Shown piece after piece: positions 51,757 to 61,643 of a stretch of 64,000 bases of DNA. Source of the stretch: Nitrospirae bacterium MYbin3 (GTDB lineage: Bacteria; Nitrospirota; Thermodesulfovibrionia; Thermodesulfovibrionales; Dissulfurispiraceae); contig PEAD01000012.1 of NCBI GenBank assembly GCA_002753335.1, positions 22,725 through 86,724 on the forward strand. The letters are read 5' to 3'. Below the pieces are notes generated by a model. It ran no database searches. It was not told the DNA's origin and was given only the letters and a program-made list of their open reading frames with translations. The number at the start of each line of letters is the position of its first letter. The stretch's first letter is position 1. A program made the translations under genes and the position numbers.

Positions 51757-53127
51757 ATGTTCACTAAGTATAGACTGCTTCATTTTGTGGGTATCGGAGG
51801 GGTAGGCATGAGCGGTATCGCGGAAGTCCTTCATAATTTGGGCTATACGATAACCGGCTCGGATATGAAGGGGTCTGATATTTCCCGCAGGCTTGAAAGG
51901 ATAGGCATAAAGGTATTTATAGGGCATGAGGCATCAAACGTAGCTGATGCTCATGTTGTGGTGATTTCATCAGCCGTTGCACCTGATAATCCTGAAGTGC
52001 TTGCTGCTAAAAGCAAGGGCATACCGGTTATCCCCCGCGCAGAAATGCTGGCCGAGTTGGGCCGCCTTAAATACGGCATCCTTGTTGCCGGAGCCCATGG
52101 AAAGACCACCACCACCTCGCTTGTAGCAACGATACTGGGCGATGCAGGCGTTGATCCCACAGTGGTGATAGGCGGCAGGCTGAACTCTATGGGCACGAAT
52201 GCCAAGCTGGGGCAGGGAGATTTTCTTGTTGCGGAGGCGGATGAGAGCGACGGCTCATTTTTAAAACTAAGCCCGACTATTGCTGTCATAACCAATATAG
52301 ACAAAGAGCATATGGATTTTTTTAAGGATATGGAGGCCTTAAAAAATGCGTTCCTCTCTTTTATAAACAAGGTGCCGTTTTACGGCATAGCGGTTGTATG
52401 TATCGAGAACTCTTATATAAGAGAACTGCTCCCTTCCATAGGGCGCAGGGTTTTGACTTATGGACTGACGGATGCCGCAGATATATACGCTAAGAATATT
52501 AAGCGCAACGGTGTGCATATGACTTTTGAAGCTGTGTATAAAAAGAAGCCGCTCGGTATTTTCACTATTCCGATTCCGGGCCTGCACAATGTTTTAAACA
52601 GCATTGCAGCGATAGCAGTAGCTTTGGAACTCGATATCCCTGTTTCGGATATATCAAAGGCCTTGGGCTCTTTTGGCGGCATTCACAGGAGGTTTGAGCT
52701 TAAAGGGGAAATAAACGGGATAAAGGTTTTCGATGACTATGGGCATCATCCTTCAGAGATAATGGCGACTGTCAGGGCTGCTAAAGAATGCTTCCCCGAA
52801 AACCGCATAGTGGTACTTTTTCAACCTCACAGATACACAAGAACTAGGGGCTTGATGGATGAGTTTGCATCCTGTTTTGAGGGCGCAGACATAATATTTC
52901 TTCTCGATATTTATGCGGCAGGCGAGAATCCTATTGAAGGGGTCAGTTCCGGAGCCTTGCTGAAAAAGATGAATGATATGGGTCTTAAGAATATTCAATA
53001 CCTCGATGATGCTTCTTCTGTAATAGAAAAGGTTGCTGACGGAATCAAACCCGGCGATGTGCTTATAACTCTTGGCGCAGGCAATGTTTACAGGTTTGGA
53101 GAAGCGGTGCTTGAAAGGTTAAAATAA
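51757..53127 (+). CDS. murC: UDP-MurNAc-L-alanine ligase MurC
   Basis: The 456-residue ligase adds L-alanine to UDP-MurNAc. It shows HFVGIGGVGMSGIAEVL, ATP loop GAHGKTTTTSLVA, EADESDGSFLKL, NIDKEHMDFF, DDYGHHPSEI and FQPHRYTRTRGLMDEF. AGAGGTAAG precedes the ATG. Normally murB follows or is fused, but here ddl starts 22 bases later. Confidence 0.97.
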   Translation: MFTKYRLLHFVGIGGVGMSGIAEVLHNLGYTITGSDMKGSDISRRLERIGIKVFIGHEASNVADAHVVVISSAVAPDNPEVLAAKSKGIPVIPRAEMLAELGRLKYGILVAGAHGKTTTTSLVATILGDAGVDPTVVIGGRLNSMGTNAKLGQGDFLVAEADESDGSFLKLSPTIAVITNIDKEHMDFFKDMEALKNAFLSFINKVPFYGIAVVCIENSYIRELLPSIGRRVLTYGLTDAADIYAKNIKRNGVHMTFEAVYKKKPLGIFTIPIPGLHNVLNSIAAIAVALELDIPVSDISKALGSFGGIHRRFELKGEINGIKVFDDYGHHPSEIMATVRAAKECFPENRIVVLFQPHRYTRTRGLMDEFASCFEGADIIFLLDIYAAGENPIEGVSSGALLKKMNDMGLKNIQYLDDASSVIEKVADGIKPGDVLITLGAGNVYRFGEAVLERLK

Positions 53128-53149
53128 AAAATTGGAAAGGCGATAGCAG

Positions 53150-54085
53150 ATGTTGACCGGGAAAAAAATAGGCGTCTTGGCAGGAGGGACTTCGGCAGAA
53201 AGAGAGGTGTCTTTAAAAAGCGGGAATGCTATTTTCAAGGCGCTTAAAGATTTGGGCTACAATGCTGTGTTTATAGACGCCTCCGGAAACTTGTGTGAAG
53301 AGTTAAAGACGAATAAGATAGAAATAGCTTTTGTTGCCCTTCATGGAGGACACGGTGAAAATGGTGCGGTTCAGGGGCTGCTTGAAGTAATGGGGCTGCC
53401 GTATACAGGTTCAGGCATTTTAGCCTCTGCTGTTGCAATGGACAAGATAGCTTCAAAAAAGATGTTTCTTCATAGCGGCATTTCGGTAACCCCCTACAGT
53501 GTTGTAAGCAGACAGGATTGTTTTAAGGATTTAATTATGAAGTCTATACTTTTCGATATGCCGTGGGTGGTCAAGCCTTCTGCCGAAGGGTCAAGCATAG
53601 GAGTCAGCATTGTAAAGGCAGAGAGTGAGCTTGAGGGCGCATTAAAAGGCGCATTCTTATACGGTGAGACCGTTATCATCGAGAAATATGTAAAGGGAAA
53701 AGAGGTTCAGATAGGCATACTGGGTGACAGGGCCCTCGGCGGTGTTGAGGTAAGGCCGTCAAAGGAGTTTTACAGCTACGAAGCGAAATATACACCGGGC
53801 ATGACCCAGTATATATTGCCGCCTGAGATCAGTAAAGCGGATTACGAAAAGCTGTGTGTTTCGGCGCTTGAAGCGCACAGGGCGCTCGGATGCAAGGGCT
53901 TTTCTAGGGTTGATTTTATATTGGACGGCGATGGTGTCTCATACATACTTGAGGTGAATACCCTGCCCGGAATGACAGAAACTAGCCTGCTTCCGAAGAT
54001 AGCAAGGCTTGCGGGCATAGAATTCCCGCAGCTTGTGGAAGAGATGCTCCGGCTTGCTATTGCGGATGGCGGAGGGAGAGCTTAA
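53150..54085 (+). CDS. ddl: D-alanine-D-alanine ligase
   Basis: The 311-residue ATP-grasp enzyme makes D-Ala-D-Ala for MurF. It shows [32 protein letters not shown], the Ser-Tyr-Lys region [32 protein letters not shown] and [18 protein letters not shown]. An in-cluster position between murC and ftsQ is usual apart from the missing murB. GGAAAGG precedes the ATG; the stop overlaps ftsQ by one base. Confidence 0.96.
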   Translation: MLTGKKIGVLAGGTSAEREVSLKSGNAIFKALKDLGYNAVFIDASGNLCEELKTNKIEIAFVALHGGHGENGAVQGLLEVMGLPYTGSGILASAVAMDKIASKKMFLHSGISVTPYSVVSRQDCFKDLIMKSILFDMPWVVKPSAEGSSIGVSIVKAESELEGALKGAFLYGETVIIEKYVKGKEVQIGILGDRALGGVEVRPSKEFYSYEAKYTPGMTQYILPPEISKADYEKLCVSALEAHRALGCKGFSRVDFILDGDGVSYILEVNTLPGMTETSLLPKIARLAGIEFPQLVEEMLRLAIADGGGRA

Positions 54086-54855
54086 TGACCGTCTTGAACA
54101 AACGCAATCTTAGGTCTTTGCAGAGGAAAAAGGAGAGCAAAAAACTGTCTTTTGCTATTGTTCTCTGTGTTTTGTGCATAGCTACAACATTGGGAATATT
54201 TATGTTAGTGAAGCATGTGATGAAAGTTACGGATATGTCTTACTCCGGTCTGCAGCACCTAAAGGGAGAGGACCTCTCGGTGCTTATACGGACGGGCAAG
54301 GGAGAGGAGTTGTTTGGAAGCAGCGGCAGCGATATTTATCGCAGGCTGAAAAAATCGCCGTGGGTAAAGGATGCTGCGATACGCAGGGACCTTTCGGGAA
54401 GGCTTTCGGTAAAGGTTCAGGAGGCTGTTCCGGGCTCGATATTGAAGCTGTACGAAAGCGATTATCTTGTGTCCGAAGACGGAGTTGTCCTTGAGAAGAT
54501 ATCTGACAGCGCAATATTTCTGCCTGTCATAAAGGATATTGATCCTGCAAAGAGCAGGGATGCGTTTAAAACAGCTGTGGACCTTGTAAGGACGCTTCAT
54601 GCAAAAGGCGCGATATCATACAAAGGACTGATAGAGGTTGCGGGCCAGCGGCCTGAGGAGATAACCTTAACCTTCGACAATATAAGGATAAGGATCGGCG
54701 CAGGGGATTTTGAGAAAAAGCTGGAGCGGCTCAAGTTTGTGAGGGATGAGATCGAGAAACGGAATATGAATGTAGATTATATAGATCTTCGATTCAGCAA
54801 CAAGGTAATAGTAAAACCGGTAAATGGAGATGCAGTTGTCAGCAGGCAGGGATAG
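54085..54855 (+). CDS. ftsQ: Cell division protein FtsQ
   Basis: The 256-residue bitopic protein has a basic cytoplasmic start, one TM (about 22-43), a POTRA-like domain (about 48-118: SYSGLQHLKGEDL to KVQEAVPGSIL) and the FtsQ beta domain ending DYIDLRFSNKVIVKPV. It recruits FtsB/FtsL to the divisome. The sequence is variable but the DLRF/V end and location are typical. It overlaps ddl by one base; ftsA starts 2 bases after the stop. Confidence 0.92.
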   Translation: MTVLNKRNLRSLQRKKESKKLSFAIVLCVLCIATTLGIFMLVKHVMKVTDMSYSGLQHLKGEDLSVLIRTGKGEELFGSSGSDIYRRLKKSPWVKDAAIRRDLSGRLSVKVQEAVPGSILKLYESDYLVSEDGVVLEKISDSAIFLPVIKDIDPAKSRDAFKTAVDLVRTLHAKGAISYKGLIEVAGQRPEEITLTFDNIRIRIGAGDFEKKLERLKFVRDEIEKRNMNVDYIDLRFSNKVIVKPVNGDAVVSRQG

Positions 54856-54857
54856 AA

Positions 54858-56102
54858 ATGGCTTTTGAAAGAAAGAAACCCAGCGGGGGACTGATCGTCG
54901 GGCTTGATGTAGGCACGACAAAGATCTGTGCTATTGCCGGAGAGGTTGCGGAGGACGGGGTCAATATTATTAATGTGAGTTCACACCCCTCCAGCGGTCT
55001 TAGAAAAGGCGTTGTGGTGGATATAGAAGCCACCGCGAATTCGATACGCAAGGCTGTGGAAGGGGTTTCTGGAGCGGCCGGAATGGTTGTTAATGAGGTT
55101 TATGTCGGCATTGCCGGAAGTCATATAAAGAGCATAAGCAGCTACGGCGCGGTAGGAATAAAAGGCAAAGAAGTTACTCACGAGGATGTTGAAAGGGCGA
55201 TAGATTCTGCGAGCGCCGTGTATGTGCCTCTTGACAGGGAGATGCTTCATGTAATACCGACCGATTTTATACTGGACGGTCAGGATGGAATTAAGGATCC
55301 TGTCGGCATGGCGGGTGTGAGGCTTGAAGCAAAGGTGCATATAGTCACAGGCGCGGTCAGCTTTGTTCAGAACCTCATAAAATGCTGTGAGCGCGCAGGT
55401 CTGGATGTTGTGGATATTGTTTTGCAGCCCCTTGCATCTGCAGAAGCGACCCTGACCTCAGATGAGCGCGATATGGGTGTTGCGCTCATTGATATCGGCG
55501 GAGGCACAACAGACATAGCCGTTTACAAGGACGGCTGGCTTAGGCATACTGCGGTGATAGGAATAGGCGGCAATCATTTTACGAATGATATTTCGATAGG
55601 CCTTAGGCTTCCTTTTGCCGAGGCCGAAAGAATAAAGAAGCAATACGGCACGGTACTGCCATCAGAGGCTAATGATGGCACCGAAATGAGCGTTATAGGT
55701 GCAGACGGGCAGATACGTGAGATGCCTAGAAAATATCTTGCAGAGATAATTCAGCCCAGATGTGACGAACTTCTCGACCTGATCAGGCAGGAGATGGAGA
55801 TTCCCCAGAACAGCGGAATCGCAATATCTGAGGCGGTGCTGACCGGTGGGTCCTCTCTGCTGTCAGGGTTGGACAGGAATGCAGAGTCTGTGTTTTCTAT
55901 GCCTGTAAGGCTTGGCAGCCTTGGGCATGTATCTGGATTGGGCGGCGAATGCAACAGCCCCATTTATGCTACCGGCGTAGGGCTTGTGCTTTTTGCGGCC
56001 GATTCTATGATGCCTAATGACAAAGGTGCTTTTTCGGCCGATGTGTTTAACAGGGTTATGGATAAGATGACAGGATGGTTTAAAAAGATAGTATCGAGAT
56101 AG
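54858..56102 (+). CDS. ftsA: Cell division protein FtsA
   Basis: The 414-residue actin-like ATPase tethers FtsZ to the membrane. It shows IVGLDVGTTKICAIAGE (phosphate 1), the 1C subdomain with SGLRKGVVVDIEAT, ALIDIGGGTTDIAVY (phosphate 2), and VLTGGSSLLSGL. The C-terminal amphipathic membrane-binding helix is present (GWFKKIVSR). AGGCAGGGA precedes the ATG. Confidence 0.97.
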   Translation: MAFERKKPSGGLIVGLDVGTTKICAIAGEVAEDGVNIINVSSHPSSGLRKGVVVDIEATANSIRKAVEGVSGAAGMVVNEVYVGIAGSHIKSISSYGAVGIKGKEVTHEDVERAIDSASAVYVPLDREMLHVIPTDFILDGQDGIKDPVGMAGVRLEAKVHIVTGAVSFVQNLIKCCERAGLDVVDIVLQPLASAEATLTSDERDMGVALIDIGGGTTDIAVYKDGWLRHTAVIGIGGNHFTNDISIGLRLPFAEAERIKKQYGTVLPSEANDGTEMSVIGADGQIREMPRKYLAEIIQPRCDELLDLIRQEMEIPQNSGIAISEAVLTGGSSLLSGLDRNAESVFSMPVRLGSLGHVSGLGGECNSPIYATGVGLVLFAADSMMPNDKGAFSADVFNRVMDKMTGWFKKIVSR

Positions 56103-56111
56103 GAGGATAAT

Positions 56112-57380
56112 ATGTTCGAAATCGAAAGCGTCGGCAGTCTCGTAGCTACCATTAAAGTTATAGGTGTGGGCGGCGGCGGCGGCAATGCCATCAACAACAT
56201 GATAAATGCCAACCTGTTTGGTGTTGAGTTTATCGCGGTAAATACCGACATCCAGCACCTCGATGCGTCACTCGCTGCTTCAAAGGTCCAGATAGGCACT
56301 AACCTGACAAGGGGGCTGGGTGCAGGATCAAATCCTGATATGGCAAAGTTGGCTGCTGAGGAGGACAGGGATTCTCTTATAGGTGTTATAGAGGGTGCTG
56401 ACATGATATTTATAACCGCAGGTATGGGAGGAGGAACCGGCACCGGTGCTGCTCCGGTAGTTGCGTCTATTGCGAGGGAGTTAGGGATTCTCACTGTTGG
56501 GGTGGTGACTAAGCCTTTTCATTTCGAGGGAAGCAAGCGCGGGATGAATGCCTTTAACGGCATAAAGGCCCTTAAGGAGCATGTTGACGCATTGATAGTT
56601 ATTCCGAACGATAAAATTCTGCGAGTGGTGGATAAAGGAACTCCGATGCTCAAGGCTTTTTCGGTTGCGAATGATGTGCTGAGACAGGCGGTGCAGGGGA
56701 TTTCGGACATAATATTGAAGCCCGGGCTTATAAATCTTGATTTTGCTGATGTCAAGGCTGTAGTGCTCAATTCCGGCAGGGCTGTTATCGGAATAGGTGA
56801 GGGCAAAGGAGAAGGCGGCGCGCTTGAAGCTGCCAAAAGAGCTATATCCAATGAACTTCTAGAAGAGTCTTCCATACAGGGGGCAAAAGGGATTCTTATA
56901 AACATAACAGGCGGGCTCAATATGCCTCTTGATGCGGTTGATGCAGCCGGCTCATTTATAGCAGACTCGGCCCACCCGGAAGCTAATATAATAACAGGGA
57001 CTGTGATAGACACAGATATGGAAGACGAAGTAAGAGTTACCGTAATAGCTACAGGTCTGGAAGAAAAAAGCGTTCCTGTGAAAAATGAGCTTAAAGTAGC
57101 GGGCTGGAAGCCTGCAGGCAGCAAGACCGGGCCGCAGGTAAACCTCAGGGGTTCAGGCGGATATTTATCGAAAAGCAAAAGCCTAGGTTCAAGTGTAAGC
57201 TTTACTATGAGCGAGACTCCAAGGGAGCAAGATATCCACGAATTGCGGCAGTCACAAGCAGAAGAGGAACAAGCGGTTGAAACTAACAGCTCGGTTTATC
57301 AGCCCGAGCAAATGAGTGAGCAGAGGCCACAGCAAGTTGACGATATGTACGATATTCCGACATTTTTGAGGAAGCATTAA
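56112..57380 (+). CDS. ftsZ: Cell division protein FtsZ
   Basis: The 422-residue tubulin-like GTPase builds the Z ring. It shows [26 protein letters not shown], the tubulin signature [13 protein letters not shown] and [11 protein letters not shown] flexible linker (about 318-410) leads to the conserved C-terminal peptide DIPTFLRKH that binds FtsA. An AGGAGG site precedes the ATG, 9 bases after ftsA. Confidence 0.98.
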   Translation: MFEIESVGSLVATIKVIGVGGGGGNAINNMINANLFGVEFIAVNTDIQHLDASLAASKVQIGTNLTRGLGAGSNPDMAKLAAEEDRDSLIGVIEGADMIFITAGMGGGTGTGAAPVVASIARELGILTVGVVTKPFHFEGSKRGMNAFNGIKALKEHVDALIVIPNDKILRVVDKGTPMLKAFSVANDVLRQAVQGISDIILKPGLINLDFADVKAVVLNSGRAVIGIGEGKGEGGALEAAKRAISNELLEESSIQGAKGILINITGGLNMPLDAVDAAGSFIADSAHPEANIITGTVIDTDMEDEVRVTVIATGLEEKSVPVKNELKVAGWKPAGSKTGPQVNLRGSGGYLSKSKSLGSSVSFTMSETPREQDIHELRQSQAEEEQAVETNSSVYQPEQMSEQRPQQVDDMYDIPTFLRKH

Positions 57381-57417
57381 TAGCAAACCCTTATCAGGAG
57401 CCGTATTTACGGCTGTC

Positions 57418-58803
57418 ATGAATCATATCGAAGATACAATCGCGGCAATCTCTACCCCTCCGGGCGAAGGTGGGATAGGGATTGTGCGTATAAGCGGAAG
57501 CAGTGCTGTCTCGATAGCCGACAAGATTTTTATCTCATCTAAAAACAGGCGTCTCTCAGAGCTCAAGTCGCACAGCCTTACGCACGGATTCGTTTGGGAC
57601 AGGGGCGCGAACAAGCGTATAGACGAGGCGCTTGCAACGGTTATGAGAGCTCCCAATACATATACGAGGGAAGATGTTGTAGAGATAAATTGCCACGGCG
57701 GCATGCAGGCGGTAAAGGCGGTTATGTTTTTGCTTTTGAAAGAAGGCGCTCGGATTGCGGAGCCGGGGGAGTTTACCAAGAGAGCATTTTTGAATGGCAG
57801 GATAGACCTTTCTCAGGCTGAAGCTGTTATCGACATAATACGCGCGAAGAGCGACCGCGCAGAAACCCTTGCGCTAAGCCAGCTTGAAGGGAGGCTGTCA
57901 TCAAAAATATCTGCATTGAGAGAGCAGCTCGCAGAGCTGTGCGCACATATAGAGGCGCATATAGATTTTCCTGAAGATGAGCCCGAAACCATGGACAAAG
58001 CCGGTATTCTTGCAACGGTTGATTCGGTCAAGAATGAGTTAAAGAAACTCTCTGAGAGCTATGAGGAGGGAAGGCTTTTCCGTGAAGGCGTGTCTGTGGC
58101 GATAGTAGGCAAACCCAATGTTGGCAAGTCGTCACTGCTTAATGCCATTCTAGAAAAGGATAGGGCAATAGTGACCGAGATTCCGGGAACTACTCGGGAC
58201 GTGATTGAAGACAGCCTGAATATAAAGGGGCTTCCGGTAAGGATTATGGACACAGCAGGAATAAGAGATTCTCATGATCTTGCCGAAATTGAGGGCGTAA
58301 GGAGAAGCCTTAAAGCAATAGACCGGGCCGATATTGTTATCGCTGTATTGGATGCGAGCAAGTCTATGGATGGCGCGGATCAAGAACTGCTCGAAAAGGT
58401 TCAGGACAAAAAAACAGTGTATCTGTTTAACAAGACGGATATTACAGGTGCAGATTTCGATGAGCCTTCCGGGCTGTCGCCAGTTGTGAAGGCTTCGGCT
58501 AAAACAGGTAAAGGCATAGAACTTCTAAAGGAAGAGATTTATTCTGCATGCCTGGCAAATTCAGGATCTAAAGGCGTTGCTTCGGAAGACTTGCTGATAA
58601 CGAATCTACGCCACAAACAGGCGATTGACAAGGCTATTCATGCACTTGAAGAAACAAAGACAGGGCTTGAAACTAATCTGCATCTTGAATTTGTTGCCGT
58701 AAGCAGCCGCGAATCGCTCGACAGCTTAGGCGAAATTATCGGGGCTGTTACAAGCGACGATATTTTGAACCGGGTATTTAGTCAGTTCTGTATAGGAAAG
58801 TGA
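57418..58803 (+). CDS. mnmE: tRNA modification GTPase MnmE (TrmE)
   Basis: The 461-residue GTPase works with MnmG to modify U34 of some tRNAs. It has the N-terminal formyl-THF-binding domain (DTIAAISTPPGEGGIGIVRISG), a helical domain, and an inserted G domain: GKPNVGKSS (G1), IPGTTRD (G2), DTAGIR (G3), NKTD (G4). The C-terminal FCIGK with the catalytic Cys is intact. It follows ftsZ by 37 bases and may share its transcript. It is convergent with trmFO. Confidence 0.97.
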   Translation: MNHIEDTIAAISTPPGEGGIGIVRISGSSAVSIADKIFISSKNRRLSELKSHSLTHGFVWDRGANKRIDEALATVMRAPNTYTREDVVEINCHGGMQAVKAVMFLLLKEGARIAEPGEFTKRAFLNGRIDLSQAEAVIDIIRAKSDRAETLALSQLEGRLSSKISALREQLAELCAHIEAHIDFPEDEPETMDKAGILATVDSVKNELKKLSESYEEGRLFREGVSVAIVGKPNVGKSSLLNAILEKDRAIVTEIPGTTRDVIEDSLNIKGLPVRIMDTAGIRDSHDLAEIEGVRRSLKAIDRADIVIAVLDASKSMDGADQELLEKVQDKKTVYLFNKTDITGADFDEPSGLSPVVKASAKTGKGIELLKEEIYSACLANSGSKGVASEDLLITNLRHKQAIDKAIHALEETKTGLETNLHLEFVAVSSRESLDSLGEIIGAVTSDDILNRVFSQFCIGK

Positions 58804-58822
58804 TACATAGCGCATATTACGG

Positions 58823-60142
58823 CTATCCCTTCATTTTACAAGCCACGAACTCTGTCCAGTCTTTTAACGCACGCTCTGCCATTTTCTCGCGCCGTTTTTT
58901 CTTGTCCCGTATTCTGAGAGTTTCTTCGTCCGCAGGGAGCAGTCCGAAGTTTATATTGCTCGGTTCGAAATGCTTAGGGTCTGAGGCTGTGATGTGATGC
59001 ACAAGAGAGCCATGCGCGGTGGTTCTCGGCGGCAGGATTGGTTCTAAGCCGTTCAATCTTCGCGCTGCGTTTGTACCGGCTATAAGTCCCATGGCGGTTG
59101 ATTCTATATAGCCCTCAACCCCGCTTATCTGGCCGGCCACATATATGTTTGGCCTGTTTTTCATGGTGAGGTCACTGTTGATGTGGAGCGGAGAGTTTAT
59201 ATAAGTATTTCTGTGTATGCTTCCGAAGCGCATGAATTCTGCGTTCTCAAGCCCCGGAATCATAGAAAATACGCGCTTCTGTTCAGGCCATTTAAGCCTT
59301 GTCTGAAAACCTACCATGTTGTATGCAGTCTTTTCCCTGTTTTCTGTTCGCAGTTGTATGACAGCGTAAGGTGTTTTTCCTGTTTTAGGGTCAGGAAGCC
59401 CCACAGGTTTCAAAGGTCCGAATCTCAAGGTGTCGCGGCCCCTCTTGGCCATAACTTCAACCGGCATGCAGCCTTCAAATACTTTGATATTCTCAAATTC
59501 CCTTGCCGCCACTGTGTCCGCTTCCATAAGCGCGTCATAAAATTTGTCGTACTCCTCTTTTGTCATAGGGCAGTTCACATAATCGTCCCCGCCTTTTCCG
59601 TAGCGCGATGCCAGAAAGACCTTTGAACTGTCAATGCTTTCGGCATCGATAATAGGGGCGATGGCATCGTAAAAATGCAGGTGTTCAGCGCCTATTGCGG
59701 CCTGTATGGATTGGGTCATAGGCTGTGACGTGAGAGGCCCGGTAGCTAGTACAGCAATCTTATCCGGCAATGATTCAGTTTCTTCTCGAACGACCGTTAT
59801 GAGAGGATTTTGCAGAATTAAATTTTCGATATATGCCGAAAAAATATTTCTATCTACAGCTAATGCTGAACCGGCCTGAACTTCTGATTCTTTGGCTGCT
59901 GCCATTATCAGAGAGTCTGCAGCCTCAAGCTCTGCTTTCAAGAGGCCCGGGCCTGTGGATACATCTTTTGAGCGCAAAGAATTGGAACAAACTAACTCTG
60001 CAAGCATATCTGTTTTGTGTGCCTCTGACATGCGATTAGGTCTCATCTCGTAAAGCTTGACCGAAACGCCTTGCTTCGCAGCCTGCCAAGCTGCTTCGCA
60101 TCCCGCAAGTCCGCCGCCTATTATTGTTAGAAGTTTGCTCAT
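58823..60142 (-). CDS. trmFO: Folate-dependent tRNA m5U54 methyltransferase TrmFO
   Basis: The 439-residue flavoprotein uses methylene-tetrahydrofolate and FAD to make m5U54 in tRNA. It shows LTIIGGGLAGCEAAWQAA, LYEMRP, LVCSNSLRS, NCPMTKEEYDKFYDAL, CMPVEVMAKRG and TAHGSLVHHIT. I chose ATG 60142 (MSKLLTIIGGG); a GTG four codons upstream is also open. It is convergent with mnmE, 19 bases apart, and divergent from ilvE. Confidence 0.96.
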   Translation of the reverse strand: MSKLLTIIGGGLAGCEAAWQAAKQGVSVKLYEMRPNRMSEAHKTDMLAELVCSNSLRSKDVSTGPGLLKAELEAADSLIMAAAKESEVQAGSALAVDRNIFSAYIENLILQNPLITVVREETESLPDKIAVLATGPLTSQPMTQSIQAAIGAEHLHFYDAIAPIIDAESIDSSKVFLASRYGKGGDDYVNCPMTKEEYDKFYDALMEADTVAAREFENIKVFEGCMPVEVMAKRGRDTLRFGPLKPVGLPDPKTGKTPYAVIQLRTENREKTAYNMVGFQTRLKWPEQKRVFSMIPGLENAEFMRFGSIHRNTYINSPLHINSDLTMKNRPNIYVAGQISGVEGYIESTAMGLIAGTNAARRLNGLEPILPPRTTAHGSLVHHITASDPKHFEPSNINFGLLPADEETLRIRDKKKRREKMAERALKDWTEFVACKMKG

Positions 60143-60147
60143 TATTA

Positions 60148-60177
60148 TTGACACAATCCCAGTCTTACTGCTATAAA
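60148..60177 (+). promoter_or_regulatory. Consensus promoter close to the ilvE start
   Basis: A perfect TTGACA (60148-60153) and TGC-TATAAA (box 60172-60177) are 18 bases apart. The ATG is at 60187, so an mRNA starting about 7 bases past the box would have a leader of at most a few bases. No ribosome-binding site is present. Confidence 0.75.
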
Positions 60178-60186
60178 TAATAACTT

Positions 60187-61104
60187 ATGCTTACTAAAAC
60201 TGAAAAGATTTGGATGGACGGAAAGCTCGTCAATTGGGACGATGCAAAGATTCATGTACTCACTCATACACTGCATTACGGGCTTGGAGCCTTTGAAGGC
60301 ATCAGGTGCTATAATGCCAAAAAAGGCCCTGCTGTTTTCAGGCTCGATGAGCATGTGGAAAGACTTTTTAATTCGGCCAAAATATTTCTTCTGGACATTC
60401 CCTACACAAAAGCCGAGATTAAAAAGGCGATACTAGATACCATTAAGGCCAACAAACTGAAAGAGTGTTATATCCGGCCTCTTGTTTACATCGGCTATGG
60501 CGCTATGGGCATCTATCCCAAAGGCAACCCGATTAATGTGGTGATAGCGGTCTGGCCGTGGGGCGCTTATTTAGGCGACGAGGCTCTCGAAAAGGGCATT
60601 AAGATAAAAACCTCATCTTTTATACGCAATCATGTTAACTCACAGATGTCGCGCGGCAAGATCTGCGGATACTATGTTAATTCGCAGATTGCAAAGAAAG
60701 AGGCTATTACGGGGGGATATGATGAAGCCCTGCTGTTAGATGCAGAAGGATATGTGTCAGAAGGCAGCGGAGAGAATATTTTTATCGTTCGCAATGGACA
60801 GCTTAAAACAACCCCGCTCACCTCGATATTGGAAGGCATCACACGCGACAGCATTATGAAGATTGCTGAAGACCTTGGCATCGGAACGGTTGAGCAGCGT
60901 TTTACTAGAGACGAGCTTTATATCTCTGATGAAGCTTTCTTTACTGGCACCGCTGCCGAGATTACCCCAATAAGAGAACTTGACGGCAGAAAGATTGGTG
61001 AAGGCAAAGCAGGGGCGATAACGAAAAAGATTCAGTCCATATTTTTTGATGCTGTGAAAGGCAAGAACAAGAAATACGAGAAATGGTTGACTTATGTAAA
61101 GTAA
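60187..61104 (+). CDS. ilvE: Branched-chain amino acid aminotransferase
   Basis: The 305-residue class IV PLP aminotransferase carries out the last step of Leu, Ile and Val synthesis. It shows [30 protein letters not shown], the PLP-lysine region [30 protein letters not shown] and the C-terminal [12 protein letters not shown]. Length and motifs fit IlvE better than D-amino acid transaminase. The mRNA appears leaderless. A strong hairpin follows. Confidence 0.94.
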   Translation: MLTKTEKIWMDGKLVNWDDAKIHVLTHTLHYGLGAFEGIRCYNAKKGPAVFRLDEHVERLFNSAKIFLLDIPYTKAEIKKAILDTIKANKLKECYIRPLVYIGYGAMGIYPKGNPINVVIAVWPWGAYLGDEALEKGIKIKTSSFIRNHVNSQMSRGKICGYYVNSQIAKKEAITGGYDEALLLDAEGYVSEGSGENIFIVRNGQLKTTPLTSILEGITRDSIMKIAEDLGIGTVEQRFTRDELYISDEAFFTGTAAEITPIRELDGRKIGEGKAGAITKKIQSIFFDAVKGKNKKYEKWLTYVK

Positions 61105-61121
61105 CAGCTTAAAGTTTATAT

Positions 61122-61160
61122 AAAAAAAGGCGGTCACATTTAAGTGACCGCCTTTTTTTA
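61122..61160. terminator. Bidirectional terminator between ilvE and the cytochrome gene
   Basis: A perfect 16-base-pair stem (61122-61137 with 61144-61159) has an A run on one side, a T run on the other and a GGCGGTCAC core. It can stop transcription from both convergent genes. Confidence 0.93.
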
Positions 61161-61175
61161 TTGGAATTTCTTAAA

Positions 61176-61484
61176 TTATTTCTTGTGGCACTTTGCGCAG
61201 TTGCCGTCAGTTTTGAAAGCTTTAGTTCCGTTGTGGCAACCAAAGCAGAACTTGTCGCTCTTGTGGTCTGCCATCTTAGGCTTCGCCTCTTTCTTCATCT
61301 GGAAAACCTTTGTGTGACAGTCGTTGCACTTAAGTCCCTTGTCAGCGTGGGTTTTGCCGTCAAATGTAACTTTGCCCATAGCGCCGCCTGCAAACTCGGA
61401 AGTCTTTCCCGGAGGAACCGCCATAGCGCTTCCTACGAAGACAACTGTGATAACAACTGCCAGAATAGCTGTGATAATCTTCAT
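61176..61484 (-). CDS. Triheme c7-type cytochrome
   Basis: The 102-residue periplasmic protein has a signal peptide (cleavage after VGSAMA, residue 22) and three haem c motifs: Cys53-His57 (CNDCH), Cys80-His84 (CFGCH) and Cys96-His100 (CAKCH). It matches the small c7/c3-like triheme cytochromes used for periplasmic electron transfer. Beyond the three motif His residues only His46 and His74 remain, so one haem lacks a sixth His ligand; the FxHxxH of the family reads FDGKTH here. AAAGGGGGTG precedes the ATG. Confidence 0.92.
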   Translation of the reverse strand: MKIITAILAVVITVVFVGSAMAVPPGKTSEFAGGAMGKVTFDGKTHADKGLKCNDCHTKVFQMKKEAKPKMADHKSDKFCFGCHNGTKAFKTDGNCAKCHKK

Positions 61485-61643
61485 GTGTTCACCCCCTTTC
61501 TTTTTTTAGATTTATAAAGCAATAGAGCAACTAATGTGCCATATGCAATGGGATTGATTTTACCACATAAAGCAATAAAAAAAACAAGCTGAATTTTTAC
61601 CTTTTAGGGATTTATTCCTTATTTAGGGAAGGGTGGGTAGGGT
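61485..61643. other. A/T-rich gap between the cytochrome and NapH-like genes
   Basis: No gene is seen. The stretch holds the cytochrome ribosome-binding site, A/T-rich sequence that could contain its promoter (a TATAAA at minus-strand 61518-61513) and two TTTAGGGA direct repeats near 61604 and 61621. Nothing here is firm. Confidence 0.4.
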
